This document shows, one piece after another, positions 44,044 through 53,345 of a stretch of 64,000 nt of DNA. The stretch is from Ruminococcus sp. Lineage in GTDB: Bacteria > Bacillota > Clostridia > Oscillospirales > Acutalibacteraceae. The first letter of the stretch is position 1. Each line of letters starts with the position of its first letter. The notes below the pieces were generated by a model, which saw only the letters and a list, made by a program, of their open reading frames with translations, had not been told where the DNA came from and did no database searches. The translations under genes and the position numbers were made by a program. The DNA lies in contig SFGA01000003.1 of NCBI GenBank assembly GCA_004556705.1, positions 1-64,000 on the forward strand, given 5' to 3'.

Positions 44044-44110
44044 GGAGATTAGCAATTATATAATTATTGAGAATCATTTTTAATAATAAATAAATATTAT
44101 AGGAGAGAAT

Positions 44111-45109
44111 ATGGAAGATAAAAATAAGGACGTAGTATTTAAAACGGTACAAGCATATATTACAGATACTCCTGTTGTTTTAGCAGGAACAGGCATCTCA
44201 ATTCCTGCTGGGATACCTGGTATGAATGAATTGTCAAAATATTTACAAACCAATTTGAAAGATAAATATGCAAATAATCCTAATTGGCGCAAAATATCCG
44301 ACAGACTGGATGAAGGCATTGATTTGGAGTCCGCTTTAACCGGGATTGATGTCAAGGGAGATATATTGACTGATATAGTTAAATTGACTTGGGAACTCGT
44401 AACTGAATATGATTTGAATTTTTTCAATAAAAAAGTTTTATTAAGAGAACGGCAACCATTGTGCGAGTTACTGACAAAGCTAATGTCAACTTGTTATAAC
44501 AATGTGAATATAATCACGACAAATTATGATAGATATATTGAATATTGCTGTGATATTTGTGGAGTTAAAATTGATAATAGATTTGATGGACTATATCTAA
44601 AAACTCTCAATAACGATGAATTAAAAAAGAAAGATGTGGTGAATCTTCTAAAGGTTCATGGCTCTTTAGATACTTTTCACAGTATTGAAACTAAAGAAAA
44701 TATTTGCATTCCATTGCAATATAAAATACCAAATGGATTTATTCCGGAAATCGTAACGCCGGGTTCTAACAAATATCAAACTATATTAACTACTGATACA
44801 TATGTAAATATTTTCACTAAATCAAATGAGATTATTAATAACGCCAAATGCTATTTGTGTATAGGCTATGGATTTAACGATAGCCAAATTCAGCAGAATA
44901 TTTTAAGAAATATTGCTATGGGGAAGCCTATAGTAGTTGTAACTAAAAAACTAAGTGATGTGGCATTATCGTTGATTAATAATAAAGCTCAGCGATATAT
45001 CGTACTTATAGAGGCACCGCAAAATAAAACTCGTGTAATCATCGATAAACAAGAGTATGAAATTGACGGAGAATATTGGAAACTTGAAAACTTCTTGGAA
45101 ATAATATAG
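44111..45109 (+). CDS. SIR2-domain protein of a SIR2-HerA defence pair
   Basis: This 332-residue protein has SIR2 signatures: an NAD-binding loop in LAGTGISIPAGIPGMNELSKYL (about 20-42), TTNYDRYIEY (about 136-145) and the catalytic-type HG in LLKVHGSLD (His about 183), then CYLCIGYGFNDSQIQQNIL (about 250-270). Family knowledge: SIR2 proteins paired with HerA form large complexes that deplete NAD on phage infection. The ribosome site is AGGAGAG, 5 bases ahead. The HerA gene follows after 9 bases in the same operon. Confidence 0.9.
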   Translation: MEDKNKDVVFKTVQAYITDTPVVLAGTGISIPAGIPGMNELSKYLQTNLKDKYANNPNWRKISDRLDEGIDLESALTGIDVKGDILTDIVKLTWELVTEYDLNFFNKKVLLRERQPLCELLTKLMSTCYNNVNIITTNYDRYIEYCCDICGVKIDNRFDGLYLKTLNNDELKKKDVVNLLKVHGSLDTFHSIETKENICIPLQYKIPNGFIPEIVTPGSNKYQTILTTDTYVNIFTKSNEIINNAKCYLCIGYGFNDSQIQQNILRNIAMGKPIVVVTKKLSDVALSLINNKAQRYIVLIEAPQNKTRVIIDKQEYEIDGEYWKLENFLEII

Positions 45110-45118
45110 GAGGAAAAT

Positions 45119-46816
45119 ATGAGTTTATTTGAATTTAAAAATGACTTTTTAATAGGTAATGTTATTGCAGTTGATACGGCAAGCATTGTTGTAAAGGTTG
45201 AAAATGATGATGTCTTATCAGAAATACAGGTAAATAATCTTGTCGTTATAAAAGCCTCTAAGCAAAGGCAAACTTTGATTGGAATGGTTAATAAAATTAT
45301 CAGAAAATTTGGCGAAATGGTTGATGACAGTGATGAGATTGAGAAGGATGATATTGTTAAAATAACATTAATCGGAACTCTTTTAGACAAATTTGGAACA
45401 AAAGAAAATGTTTTTAAAAGAACTTTAGAATCAGTTCCTGAGATAACTGCTCAATGTTATGTAATGAGCAATGAAGATTTAAGTAATTTTATGAGCGTTT
45501 TATCTGTAAATGCAGAGGGCAAGGATAATTCGTTAAAAATCGGAAACTATACCTTGAATAAGGAAGCCATAGCATATTTAGATGGAAATAAACTGTTTCA
45601 AAAACACGCTGTAATAGTTGGAAGTACAGGGTCTGGTAAGTCTTGTACAGTAGCTACACTTATAGAAGAAATTGCAAAATTACAGTCCTCAAATGCAGTT
45701 GTGTTTGATATACATGGAGAATATGAACCTATAACGGGCGAAAATATAAAGCATTATAAAATTGCTGGTCCATCAGATAATGTGGAAGATGAGTTTATAT
45801 ATCTTCCTTATTGGCTGTTAACATATGAAGAAATGACTTCTATGATGATAGACCGTTCAGATAATAATGCACCTAACCAAGCAATGATTTTTAGTAGAAC
45901 TGTTTTAGAATGCAAAAGAGAATTTCTAAATAATATTCAAAAAACTGATATTGCTGAAGATATTACTATTGACAGTCCCATACCATATGATATTAATGCT
46001 CTGTTAAGAGAACTAAATCATATCAATGAGGAAATGGTACCCGGTGCAAATAATAAGCCTAAAAAAGGTGACTTCAACGGAACTCTTTCGAGATTCATAC
46101 AAAGGCTTGAAAACAAAGTTATGGATAAGCGTTTGAATTTTTTGTTTTCCAGTGATGAGTCTCTTCTGAATTATGATTATATGTTTGAATTATGCTCAAA
46201 GCTTATGTTGCCGGCATCAAATAACGGAGGAGTAAAAATAATAGATTTTTCGGAAGTTCCTTCTGATGTGTTACCGTTAGTTGTATCGTTGGTAGCAAGA
46301 TTAATCTTTAGTGTTCAACAATGGACAGATAGAGAAAAAATCAATCCCATTGCAATTTTTTGCGATGAAGCACATCTTTATATTCCTCAAAATACAAAGC
46401 AAGGTATGGAGACACAGAGCTTAACTAATTTTGAAAGAATTGCTAAGGAAGGCAGAAAATATGGTATAGGTTTAGTAGTAATAACTCAAAGACCGTCAGA
46501 AGTTGATAGAACAGTACTGAGTCAGAGCAGTAATTTTATTGCGATGCGATTAACCAATGCGGATGATCAAAATGTTATTAAAAAATTATTACCAGACAGT
46601 CTTGGCAATTTTGGCGAACTTTTACCAATTTTAGATGTTGGTGAAGCTCTGGTAGTGGGTGATGCGAGTTTATTGCCAAGTAGAATTAATATCAATAGGC
46701 CTAATCCAGAACCAAATAGTGCGACTATAGGATTTTGGTCAGAATGGTCAAAAGAAAACACCGATAACTCTTTGGACGTTGCAATAGAATCATTAAGAAG
46801 ACAAACAAAGATATAA
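45119..46816 (+). CDS. HerA-like hexameric ATPase of a SIR2-HerA defence pair
   Basis: The protein has 565 residues. It opens with a HAS-barrel (GNVIAVDTASIVVKVENDDVL...NLVVIKASKQRQTLIGMV), then a RecA-like ATPase core with Walker A VGSTGSGKSCT (about 165-175), HGEYEP, Walker B IFCDEAHLYIP (about 412-422), arginine/sensor TQRPSEVDRTVLSQ, and the C-terminal DVGEALVVGDASLLPSRI. HerA assembles as a hexamer and, with SIR2, makes a supramolecular antiphage complex; the ATPase part may also act on DNA. It is complete and intact here. Confidence 0.93.
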   Translation: MSLFEFKNDFLIGNVIAVDTASIVVKVENDDVLSEIQVNNLVVIKASKQRQTLIGMVNKIIRKFGEMVDDSDEIEKDDIVKITLIGTLLDKFGTKENVFKRTLESVPEITAQCYVMSNEDLSNFMSVLSVNAEGKDNSLKIGNYTLNKEAIAYLDGNKLFQKHAVIVGSTGSGKSCTVATLIEEIAKLQSSNAVVFDIHGEYEPITGENIKHYKIAGPSDNVEDEFIYLPYWLLTYEEMTSMMIDRSDNNAPNQAMIFSRTVLECKREFLNNIQKTDIAEDITIDSPIPYDINALLRELNHINEEMVPGANNKPKKGDFNGTLSRFIQRLENKVMDKRLNFLFSSDESLLNYDYMFELCSKLMLPASNNGGVKIIDFSEVPSDVLPLVVSLVARLIFSVQQWTDREKINPIAIFCDEAHLYIPQNTKQGMETQSLTNFERIAKEGRKYGIGLVVITQRPSEVDRTVLSQSSNFIAMRLTNADDQNVIKKLLPDSLGNFGELLPILDVGEALVVGDASLLPSRININRPNPEPNSATIGFWSEWSKENTDNSLDVAIESLRRQTKI

Positions 46817-46822
46817 TAAATT

Positions 46823-46873
46823 AAATCAACCCTCATATCTAAACCGTTAGTTTTCGATAGAGGGTTGATTTTA
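46823..46873 (+). terminator. Terminator after herA
   Basis: Stem AAATCAACCCTC / GAGGGTTGATTT (with internal loop) is followed by TTA. The remaining spacer to 47129 shows no gene, only an AT-rich sequence. Confidence 0.65.
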
Positions 46874-47129
46874 TTCTATAAACTCAATATTTATATGACA
46901 TTCATTAGCTTTTTCTATTTACATTCTTATGGTGAAATCAAAACATTCTAAGCCTCGAAGGTGAATTATCAAATTATTTTTTATTCTAACCTTCTGTGTT
47001 CGATATGTATTTCTCATAAGTCGCCTCACTAAAAGTAATGCCTTAAGGATAGCACAACTATGTGAGGTTGTAAAACAGGTAGAAAGAGAATCAAAAATAT
47101 GCTATAATTAAATTATAGGGGGATTTGAA

Positions 47130-48137
47130 ATGGCACGAAAAGGTAGAGATTTTGAATTAGCGTATGAATGGCTATATGAGTTAGATGAAAAATATACAGT
47201 AACATGTCCTGCATATGTTTTTGATAAAGCGGCAAATGAAAACAGAGAAGTTGATGTGTTGGTTGAATATTTGGATTCTAAAGGATTCAATAGAAAAATT
47301 GCAATTGAATGCAGAGACAGAAGCCATGCTGAAAATGTAATGTGGATAGAGCAACTAATTCAAAAGCGTGAAGATTTAGGTCTGGACTTTATTATTGCGA
47401 CTACAACAAAATCGTTTACTGCGGGTGCCATTCAAAAGGCCAAATATCATGGGGTAATAATTGAACAGGCAGAGATGATAAATTCAAAGATTATTTCCGA
47501 TAATATGAAACACTTCTTTTTGGATGTTTTCTTTTTTAAATTTGATTTATTGTCATTCAATTTATGCTTAAAAGATAACACAAAATTGTCATTTAAAACA
47601 TATTTCTCAAAATTGGATTTTGCCAAGCAAAACGAACTAATGCATTTTATTAACACTGATTTTTATTATTCGTTTGAACCAAAAGATATTCTTGAAAACA
47701 ATAATTTTTCTGATAAAGATTTCTTTTCATCGGAAGATAACAGCATGGAGTTGGAGGGGAATAGTCTTTTTGCAAATTGTCCTTTGCCGGACTGCGTGCC
47801 GAATGTGTCCTTCTTTGATTGGCGTACAAAGGTTACACCATATAAAATTACTTTACCGTTAGTAGACTCAATAGCAGCTTTTGATGGAGAGAAACATACA
47901 AATAAAAATTATAGATCGATATACGGAAACGAAGAAGACTATTTTAAGATTGGATACTTGGATGGTAAACTTTTTACTGAAATGAATATAAAACAGCGCA
48001 AATATCTACGATTTTCAGGCATGAATTTAGAGCTAAACACAATTATTCCGGACGATACAGACAGAAAGGCGATGAATTTATTGGACTATATATTCAAAAA
48101 TCATTTGGGGAAATTTGATTTAACTCATATTATATGA
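47130..48137 (+). CDS. Mrr-like restriction endonuclease-fold protein
   Basis: The 335-residue protein has an N-terminal PD-(D/E)xK nuclease-like domain (1-130): ENREVDVLVEY supplies the acidic residue, and KIAIECRDRSHAENVMWIEQLIQKREDLGLDFIIATTTKSFTAGAIQKAKYHGV supplies the (E)xK-type strand and following helix, as in Mrr_cat. The C-terminal 200 residues are unassigned. It probably cleaves foreign DNA, perhaps methylated DNA as Mrr does. A -10-like TATAAT lies 30 bases ahead. It stands alone, with its own promoter, after SIR2-HerA. Confidence 0.75.
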   Translation: MARKGRDFELAYEWLYELDEKYTVTCPAYVFDKAANENREVDVLVEYLDSKGFNRKIAIECRDRSHAENVMWIEQLIQKREDLGLDFIIATTTKSFTAGAIQKAKYHGVIIEQAEMINSKIISDNMKHFFLDVFFFKFDLLSFNLCLKDNTKLSFKTYFSKLDFAKQNELMHFINTDFYYSFEPKDILENNNFSDKDFFSSEDNSMELEGNSLFANCPLPDCVPNVSFFDWRTKVTPYKITLPLVDSIAAFDGEKHTNKNYRSIYGNEEDYFKIGYLDGKLFTEMNIKQRKYLRFSGMNLELNTIIPDDTDRKAMNLLDYIFKNHLGKFDLTHII

Positions 48138-48188
48138 TTTTGATTTGATTTTCAAAGTGTAGCAAGCTTTATATGGTCTAACGCTCAG

Positions 48189-48218
48189 TTGAAAAAAAGC
48201 TAATTTTTGTGATATAAT
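48189..48218 (+). promoter_or_regulatory. Promoter of the 48258-49983 gene pair
   Basis: TTGAAA (48189-48194) and TATAAT (48213-48218) with an 18-base spacer. Confidence 0.65.
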
Positions 48219-48257
48219 AGAACAAATACTATTATATTGTTTACAAGGAGAATTGTC

Positions 48258-48854
48258 ATGAAAACAAATGATTATTTTGAAAAGACGGGAACAGAAGATG
48301 AAATTGAGAATAGTATGGTTGAAAATATTGCTTGTAATAAAGCAAATGCAGCCTTGCTGGTTAGCATAATACATAATAATGAAGGATTGTTATCAGATGA
48401 TGAGTGCTTTATAAAAAAGACTTCATATCCATTAGAAAATAAGAGCTCTGATACAGGTGTATTTGGTTTTATGTTTTTTCATCAAACATACCATATAAAT
48501 ATAAAATATACAACTCTTGCTTTAATATGTCTAATATTCGATATTACAATGTCACAAGGCATTGCCTCGTTTTTATTGGCGATATTCGGTGTGGATTATT
48601 CTTTAGTAAAGTTAACTGACATGGAAAAATGTATTGCATATAAATTGAAGGAAGCACGAGCTCTTAGTTTAACTGAACTGAAAAATTCATGTAAATGCAG
48701 TTTCACTTATAATAATTCAAAATGCGGCAATTTAAACGATGACGGCAATTGCAATAAATGGTCAGACAGTGAGATGATTGATAAGGCCGTAGAGTCGCTG
48801 ATCAGTAAAAAAGTAATTAAATTAAAAGGTAACAAATATGAACTTGTCTTATGA
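48258..48854 (+). CDS. Hypothetical protein with membrane-like segment and winged-helix-like C-terminus
   Basis: The protein has 198 residues from the ATG at 48258 (AAGGAG 7 bases ahead). A hydrophobic stretch (about 85-120, YTTLALICLIFDITMSQGIASFLLAIFGV) precedes a C-terminal part with MEKCIAYKLKEARALSLTELKNSCKCSFTY...DKAVESLISKKVIKLKGNKYELVL, which has the shape of a winged helix-turn-helix. Four cysteines lie between. It overlaps the metallopeptidase gene by 17 bases, so the two are an operon. It could be a regulator or a partner for the peptidase; neither is proven. Confidence 0.6.
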   Translation: MKTNDYFEKTGTEDEIENSMVENIACNKANAALLVSIIHNNEGLLSDDECFIKKTSYPLENKSSDTGVFGFMFFHQTYHINIKYTTLALICLIFDITMSQGIASFLLAIFGVDYSLVKLTDMEKCIAYKLKEARALSLTELKNSCKCSFTYNNSKCGNLNDDGNCNKWSDSEMIDKAVESLISKKVIKLKGNKYELVL

Positions 48855-49983
48855 AAACATTACTTTGTCAGCTTATGATATAGGTGCTTATATTAAAAAA
48901 CACGGAGAATTACAAACGGCAAGTGAACCATACATTTATATGCCGGAGATGAATGCACGCGGGTATGAGTATAATGAAAATGAGTCGAATGTTAGTTTGC
49001 CCTTCGGAATAAATGAAAACGACAAAAAATATTTGCCTGATTCAGAATTTATCCTTATAAATGACAGTAGTACAAATGCGATTTCTACTTCAATAAAGAG
49101 TATACCGATAATAGGGCTATATATGGGGAGCGTTACAGAAATAGAGCATAATGTTAATTTAATGATCGGCTCATTATTTGAAAGTGATTTCCCAATGGAA
49201 AAGTTTAAACCTAAAAAGATTTTTATAAACAATGAAGGTGTTTTGGTGGTGAGAAATGACGATAGCCTTTTAGGATATAAGGATGAAAGAATAATAAGTT
49301 ACATGATAACTGAGGCGGCTCTCCGCTTTTTGGTTCTTCATGAAATAGGGCATCATACGAAAGGCCACATTGCTAATATTTCAGATAATTATAAAAGATT
49401 TGCTTTGTTGAAAGCAAACGATGATATTAACAGTGACTTTGAATTTGAAGCTGACAAATTTGCATCTGAGAAATTAGCGCAGGAATTTCCTCTTGTACTA
49501 AAGGAACTTATGAACCATAAGGAAGATTTGAGTGAGTTTAGTACAGAAGAAATTGAACTTATGGCACTGAATGTAATTATAACTGCAATGACGCTCCCTT
49601 TTTCTGTTCTATATCAACCTTTTAGAGATAAAGGAACAGGAATAGAAGGAACTATAGCTTATCGTGAAATATCTGCATTGATGGTACTAACTGTAAAATT
49701 ATATGACAATGAAGTTTGCAGAAAAGCGGCATTATATGATTTGTGTAATAAAACAAATGATGAATTGGAAAAAATTAAAAGAATAACAAATACGACTATA
49801 GATGTTGAAAAAATAAGGACTAGTCAAAGCATTGATTTCTTTGATTTTGGTAAATATATTATGGTTATGTTTACCGATAGTAAGCGATTATATTACTCGG
49901 TAAATAAAATAACTAATATTGATGCTTACTTGGATAACTATATGGAAGTACTATCTTTTTTGCACAACGAAAGAACAGACTGA
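48838..49983 (+). CDS. Zinc metallopeptidase (HEIGH motif)
   Basis: The protein has 381 residues. The zinc motif is ALRFLVLHEIGHHTKGHI (about 158-175) with a downstream ligand Glu in DFEFEADKFASEKLA (about 200-214), the layout of several soluble peptidase families including M48-like, M78-like and the U49/Lit phage-exclusion type. The N-terminal 150 residues are unassigned. Pairing with a small HTH-like gene recalls ImmA/ImmR or abortive-infection peptidase modules. Its place inside a defence island favours a protective role; this is inference. Confidence 0.7.
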   Translation: MNLSYENITLSAYDIGAYIKKHGELQTASEPYIYMPEMNARGYEYNENESNVSLPFGINENDKKYLPDSEFILINDSSTNAISTSIKSIPIIGLYMGSVTEIEHNVNLMIGSLFESDFPMEKFKPKKIFINNEGVLVVRNDDSLLGYKDERIISYMITEAALRFLVLHEIGHHTKGHIANISDNYKRFALLKANDDINSDFEFEADKFASEKLAQEFPLVLKELMNHKEDLSEFSTEEIELMALNVIITAMTLPFSVLYQPFRDKGTGIEGTIAYREISALMVLTVKLYDNEVCRKAALYDLCNKTNDELEKIKRITNTTIDVEKIRTSQSIDFFDFGKYIMVMFTDSKRLYYSVNKITNIDAYLDNYMEVLSFLHNERTD

Positions 49984-50236
49984 TAGGATTGGTTATGCAG
50001 TGAGTTCCCTTGGCACATTTTTTCTCTTAACTTTTTACGATGGACTTATCGATTATCAAAATTGGATAGAGAATTGTGTTTCCATCCCCAAAAGATACAT
50101 AATTTTAAAAATCCTTGTATATCAAGATTTGCTGCTGCTTTTTGAGAAATTTTTACTGTTGCATTTTACGGTGAATCAAACGGCTATTTTGCGAGTCGAT
50201 AGGATTGGAATGGATAGTCTCAATATTTTTTATATA

Positions 50237-50386
50237 AATGAAACATCTACTTTGTTTCCAAATATCAACAAGTATGACACAGGGCTGTTTACAAATAGCG
50301 GTACTATGGTTGTTAGCCGAGGGTTAGGTAACAGTATTATTCCTATCCGCTTTAATAACCGCTTGGAAGTCATTGTACATTTTTAA
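50237..50386 (+). pseudogene. C-terminal remnant of a YkuE-like metallophosphoesterase
   Basis: The translation NKYDTGLFTNSGTMVVSRGLGNSIIPIRFNNRLEVIVHF matches the conserved last 40 residues of calcineurin-like phosphoesterases (YDxGLYxxGxxxMxVSRGLGxSxxPIRFNNRPE). The preceding 250 bases are decayed and no catalytic part remains. It is a gene end left by insertion or deletion. Confidence 0.75.
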
Positions 50387-50424
50387 ACCATATAGGAACC
50401 GTGGTTATCAAAGAAAAAAATTAA

Positions 50425-50462
50425 CACAAGGGCAGAGAGAAAAAACCTACCCTTGTGCTTTA
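50425..50462 (+). terminator. Terminator, probably of the lost phosphoesterase gene
   Basis: Stem CACAAGGG / CCCTTGTG with an A-rich loop is followed by CTTTATT. Confidence 0.6.
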
Positions 50463-50554
50463 TTATTGGTTCTCTGCTCCTTAAATTCTTTAATAATATA
50501 AACAACAGAATCACTCAGCTTTAGTACAGAACAAAAGGTAGGAAATTAAATTTG

Positions 50555-51775
50555 TTATTTTATGTTTGATATGAGACTATCAATAGAAAATTTATCGCGA
50601 TGTTTTTTTAAAGACATAGACTTCCTTAATTGTTTATTAAATTTATCGAGTTGTATTACTTTTTCAATAGATTCTCTAATAGTGCTATATAGTATAATAT
50701 TCTTATCTTTAACTTTTTCATTTAATTTATCAACAATGTATTCTCTTGGAATATCTTCGTCTTCTATCATGAAATTACAATCTTTAATAATGCTATTTAT
50801 CATCTCGTTTATATATTTTTCATCAATCAAAAGCGGTGGGAATTTTGCAAAAAATTCTATATTAAAATGATTTAAACCTTTAAAATACTTATTTATAGCA
50901 CGCGGAGAATAAAAATGCCTTTTTTTATAGTAGTTATCAAAAGCAGTTTTAATATTATCTAACGGTTGATTAATATCGTTTAAATTAATATTTACAACGC
51001 CTAGTCCTGTGTATCTAAAATGATTTTCTTTAACAATTAGGATATTTTTTGAATAATCATATTTACAAAAATTTGTTCTGTTTTCAATCAAATTATATAA
51101 AAAAACAAAAGTTCCATCTTTTTTATATGATATAAGTATCGTTTTAATATTTTCTAATAGTAACATTTCAAGATTGATTAATCCTAAACTGATATTTTTA
51201 TATAATTCTATTATTTCTTTTAATTCATTATCTTGAAGTTCTTCAACTATTTTGTTAGTAAATTTGTTTTTATAAATACCATAAATAATTGAAACTGCAC
51301 TTAAACAGGCTAAAATGTACCATTTGTTTTCTATAAATATTGTTTGAATAATTTCTATATAGTTAATATTATGTTGTTTATGCAGGAAATTTAATATACC
51401 GTTATAATTCTTTGTTATAATTTTTATTACAAATAGTATTATACCGTAAATACTTATTGCTTTTACGGTATCTCTAAAACTATATGAAAATATTTTAATA
51501 TCGAAATATTTCTTAGAATATTCATCATAGCTTTTAATCGGATTAATAAAATAAAAAAATGTTTCTAAACAATTGTAAACCTTATAATTAATCACTAATA
51601 GCTTTTCATATAATCTATATTTATTATCGGATTTTTTTATATATAAATTTTGCAATTTGAAATATATTTTCCTTACTGCGTAGTTAAATATGGAACACAT
51701 ACATGCTGTCAATGCAATAATTATAATATAGTCTTTAATATAGTCTATAAAATAATGTGAAATACTCTCATTCAT
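50555..51775 (-). CDS. Hypothetical multi-pass membrane protein
   Basis: This 406-residue protein has membrane segments near residues 12-35, 103-122 and 150-170 within the N-terminal half, and a long soluble, basic, helical C-terminal half (about 190-406, ending LRKSMSLKKHRDKFSIDSLISNIK). It is very AT-rich. No family is recognised. It is isolated, on the minus strand, in the accessory island. A membrane anchor plus large cytoplasmic domain is compatible with a defence effector, but nothing in the sequence proves it. Confidence 0.65.
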   Translation of the reverse strand: MNESISHYFIDYIKDYIIIIALTACMCSIFNYAVRKIYFKLQNLYIKKSDNKYRLYEKLLVINYKVYNCLETFFYFINPIKSYDEYSKKYFDIKIFSYSFRDTVKAISIYGIILFVIKIITKNYNGILNFLHKQHNINYIEIIQTIFIENKWYILACLSAVSIIYGIYKNKFTNKIVEELQDNELKEIIELYKNISLGLINLEMLLLENIKTILISYKKDGTFVFLYNLIENRTNFCKYDYSKNILIVKENHFRYTGLGVVNINLNDINQPLDNIKTAFDNYYKKRHFYSPRAINKYFKGLNHFNIEFFAKFPPLLIDEKYINEMINSIIKDCNFMIEDEDIPREYIVDKLNEKVKDKNIILYSTIRESIEKVIQLDKFNKQLRKSMSLKKHRDKFSIDSLISNIK

Positions 51776-51908
51776 TATTTAATCTTCCCTTTTATTAAAA
51801 TATTAACAACTATAATTATACTATTTTTAGAATCAAATTAAAATATCTTTATTGGGTTTTTATGAATAACTACATTGTTTGAAAAACCAATTTGTTTTAC
51901 GGGACTCA

Positions 51909-51978
51909 ATAGGATTATTTTCATTGGTTCAAGTCCTCATTACATTTCTTAAAAAGCATCTATTTTATATCATCTTTA
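51909..51978 (+). repeat. Left degenerate direct repeat (about 70 bp) of the kinase island
   Basis: It aligns with 59365-59436: GATTATT, GTTCAAGTCCTC, TTACA, AAAAG and TTTTATATCATCTTTACA blocks match in order. The two copies bracket 7.4 kb that contains IS3, the kinase-MBL genes and the GNAT gene. Confidence 0.6.
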
Positions 51979-51984
51979 CATATG

Positions 51985-52034
51985 AACAGACTTCAAAATC
52001 TGAACCAAAGTGTTCGATTAGAAGTCTGTTTTTC
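51985..52034 (+). terminator. Hairpin terminator at the IS3 3' flank
   Basis: Stem AACAGACTTC / GAAGTCTGTT is followed by TTTCTTTT. The same hairpin occurs at 58474-58520 next to the truncated IS copy, so it travels with the IS. Confidence 0.7.
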
Positions 52035-52155
52035 TTTTAAAGTCCCGTAAAATCGGGGCTTTTTTTGATGTGTTTATCGTACAAGTTTTTATTATCTCAT
52101 TAAATTCTGAAACATTTTTATTTGTATTTAAGGATTTGTATATAAAACTGTTTGA

Positions 52156-53292
52156 TTATGTACGATTATTTTTATTCCAATACTTACTTTCCCACTTATC
52201 AGGTGTCCAATATTTAATAATTGAATGAGGTCGCTCTGTATTATAGAAAGTCATATATCTCGCTAAAGATTCTTTAAACTCACGCTCGGATTTATATTTT
52301 GTTCTATATAATTCTTCAGCCTTCAAGTATTTGAAAAATGATTCTACCACTGAATTGTCGTATGGAATGTGAGGACGTGAAAATGATTGTGTTATGTTTA
52401 ATTCTTTCAAGTATTTCATAAATGATTTGGATGTGTAGCTTGAGCCATTGTCACTGTGGAAAATTAAATTTGAGTCAGGTTTTCGCTCTTCATAAGCTTC
52501 TTTCAGCGTTCTTTTTACAAGTCTGGTGTTATTTGAATTAGATACATTATATGCAATAACTTTTCGGGCATATAAATCAATTATTACACAGATGTAAAAA
52601 ATCATATTATTAAACTTATAATATGCAACATCACTTACCCATACTTCATTTGGTTTCTTTACATTTAAATTCTGTTTAACTATATTTTCTTTCCGTTTTT
52701 GCTCTTGATCATATAATGTTTTAGAACTCGTCCTAATAGCGAACCAACCCTTTTGGTACATTATTCTTGAAACGACATTAATACTGATGGTATAGCCTCT
52801 GTCCTTAAGTATGGCGTGAACCTTACCCGGACCGTATATCTGATTTGATTCGTGATATATTTGCTCAATAATTGGTGTTATTTCTTCAACTTTCGCTGCA
52901 TATTGGCTAGCATCATTCTTATTCCTGAAAATATGATTAAAATAGCTGCCTTTAGACACATTAAGAGCATCGCATAACAACGTTTCGCTATATGTATCCT
53001 TAAATGATTTAATAACATTATATCTTTCTCTTAATGGTGAAGAAACAGTGCACGGTGATTCCTTTAAGATTTGAATGATTTTCTGTTGCCTTTCACATTT
53101 AGTTACAAGCTCACGATAATCTCTGAGGTTAATCTTTTCTGATTTTGTGAATGTTTCCTTTTGGGATTCAATCCAAGAATATATTGTACTTCTTGATATT
53201 CCGGTTTCAGCATGTATCTTTGATACACTCTTTCCGTTAATGAACTCCTGGACTGTTTGATTTTTTGTTTCATCTGAATAGTATTTTTTCAT
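52156..53292 (-). CDS. IS3-family transposase, single-frame OrfAB
   Basis: This 378-residue transposase is complete. An N-terminal helix-turn-helix (4-45, FINGKSVSKIHAETGISRSTIYSWIE) is followed by a coiled region, HTH_21 (HIFRNK..., IYHESNQIYGPGKVHAIL), and an rve integrase core with D in VWVSDVAYYKF, D in IFHSDNGSSYTS and E in NSVVESFFKYLK, so the DDE triad is intact. IS3 elements usually make OrfAB by frameshifting; here one frame covers both. The minus-strand ribosome site AAGGAGG is 9 bases ahead. Exact terminal repeats and target duplication could not be fixed. Confidence 0.9.
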   Translation of the reverse strand: MKKYYSDETKNQTVQEFINGKSVSKIHAETGISRSTIYSWIESQKETFTKSEKINLRDYRELVTKCERQQKIIQILKESPCTVSSPLRERYNVIKSFKDTYSETLLCDALNVSKGSYFNHIFRNKNDASQYAAKVEEITPIIEQIYHESNQIYGPGKVHAILKDRGYTISINVVSRIMYQKGWFAIRTSSKTLYDQEQKRKENIVKQNLNVKKPNEVWVSDVAYYKFNNMIFYICVIIDLYARKVIAYNVSNSNNTRLVKRTLKEAYEERKPDSNLIFHSDNGSSYTSKSFMKYLKELNITQSFSRPHIPYDNSVVESFFKYLKAEELYRTKYKSEREFKESLARYMTFYNTERPHSIIKYWTPDKWESKYWNKNNRT

Positions 53293-53345
53293 GATAAAAC
53301 GCCTCCTTAAAATTTTATTTGGAGCAACTATCTTATCATAAAATC

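Larger units (their letters stand above)
51983..53345 (-). mobile_element. IS3-family insertion sequence (approximate limits)
   Basis: The element extends from the TGAACAGACTTC hairpin end (shared with the remnant at 58472) through the transposase to about 53345. The upstream limit is uncertain. A partial second copy at 58472-58705 shows the element, or a close relative, inserted here more than once. Confidence 0.6.

Noticed and set aside
44005..44152. A longer GNAT-like protein starting at 44152 with a hydrophobic N-terminus
   Set aside because: The extension is the translation of the inverted repeat and its promoter flank; a good ribosome site precedes the ATG at 44005.
49919..50236. Continuation of the phosphoesterase frame as a full 155-residue protein
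   Set aside because: Only the last 50 codons resemble the family; the earlier part overlaps the metallopeptidase gene and shows no conserved pattern.
51925..51945. GGTTCAAGTCCTC as the T-arm of a tRNA
   Set aside because: The flanking bases do not pair as a T-stem and no acceptor strand or CCA follows.
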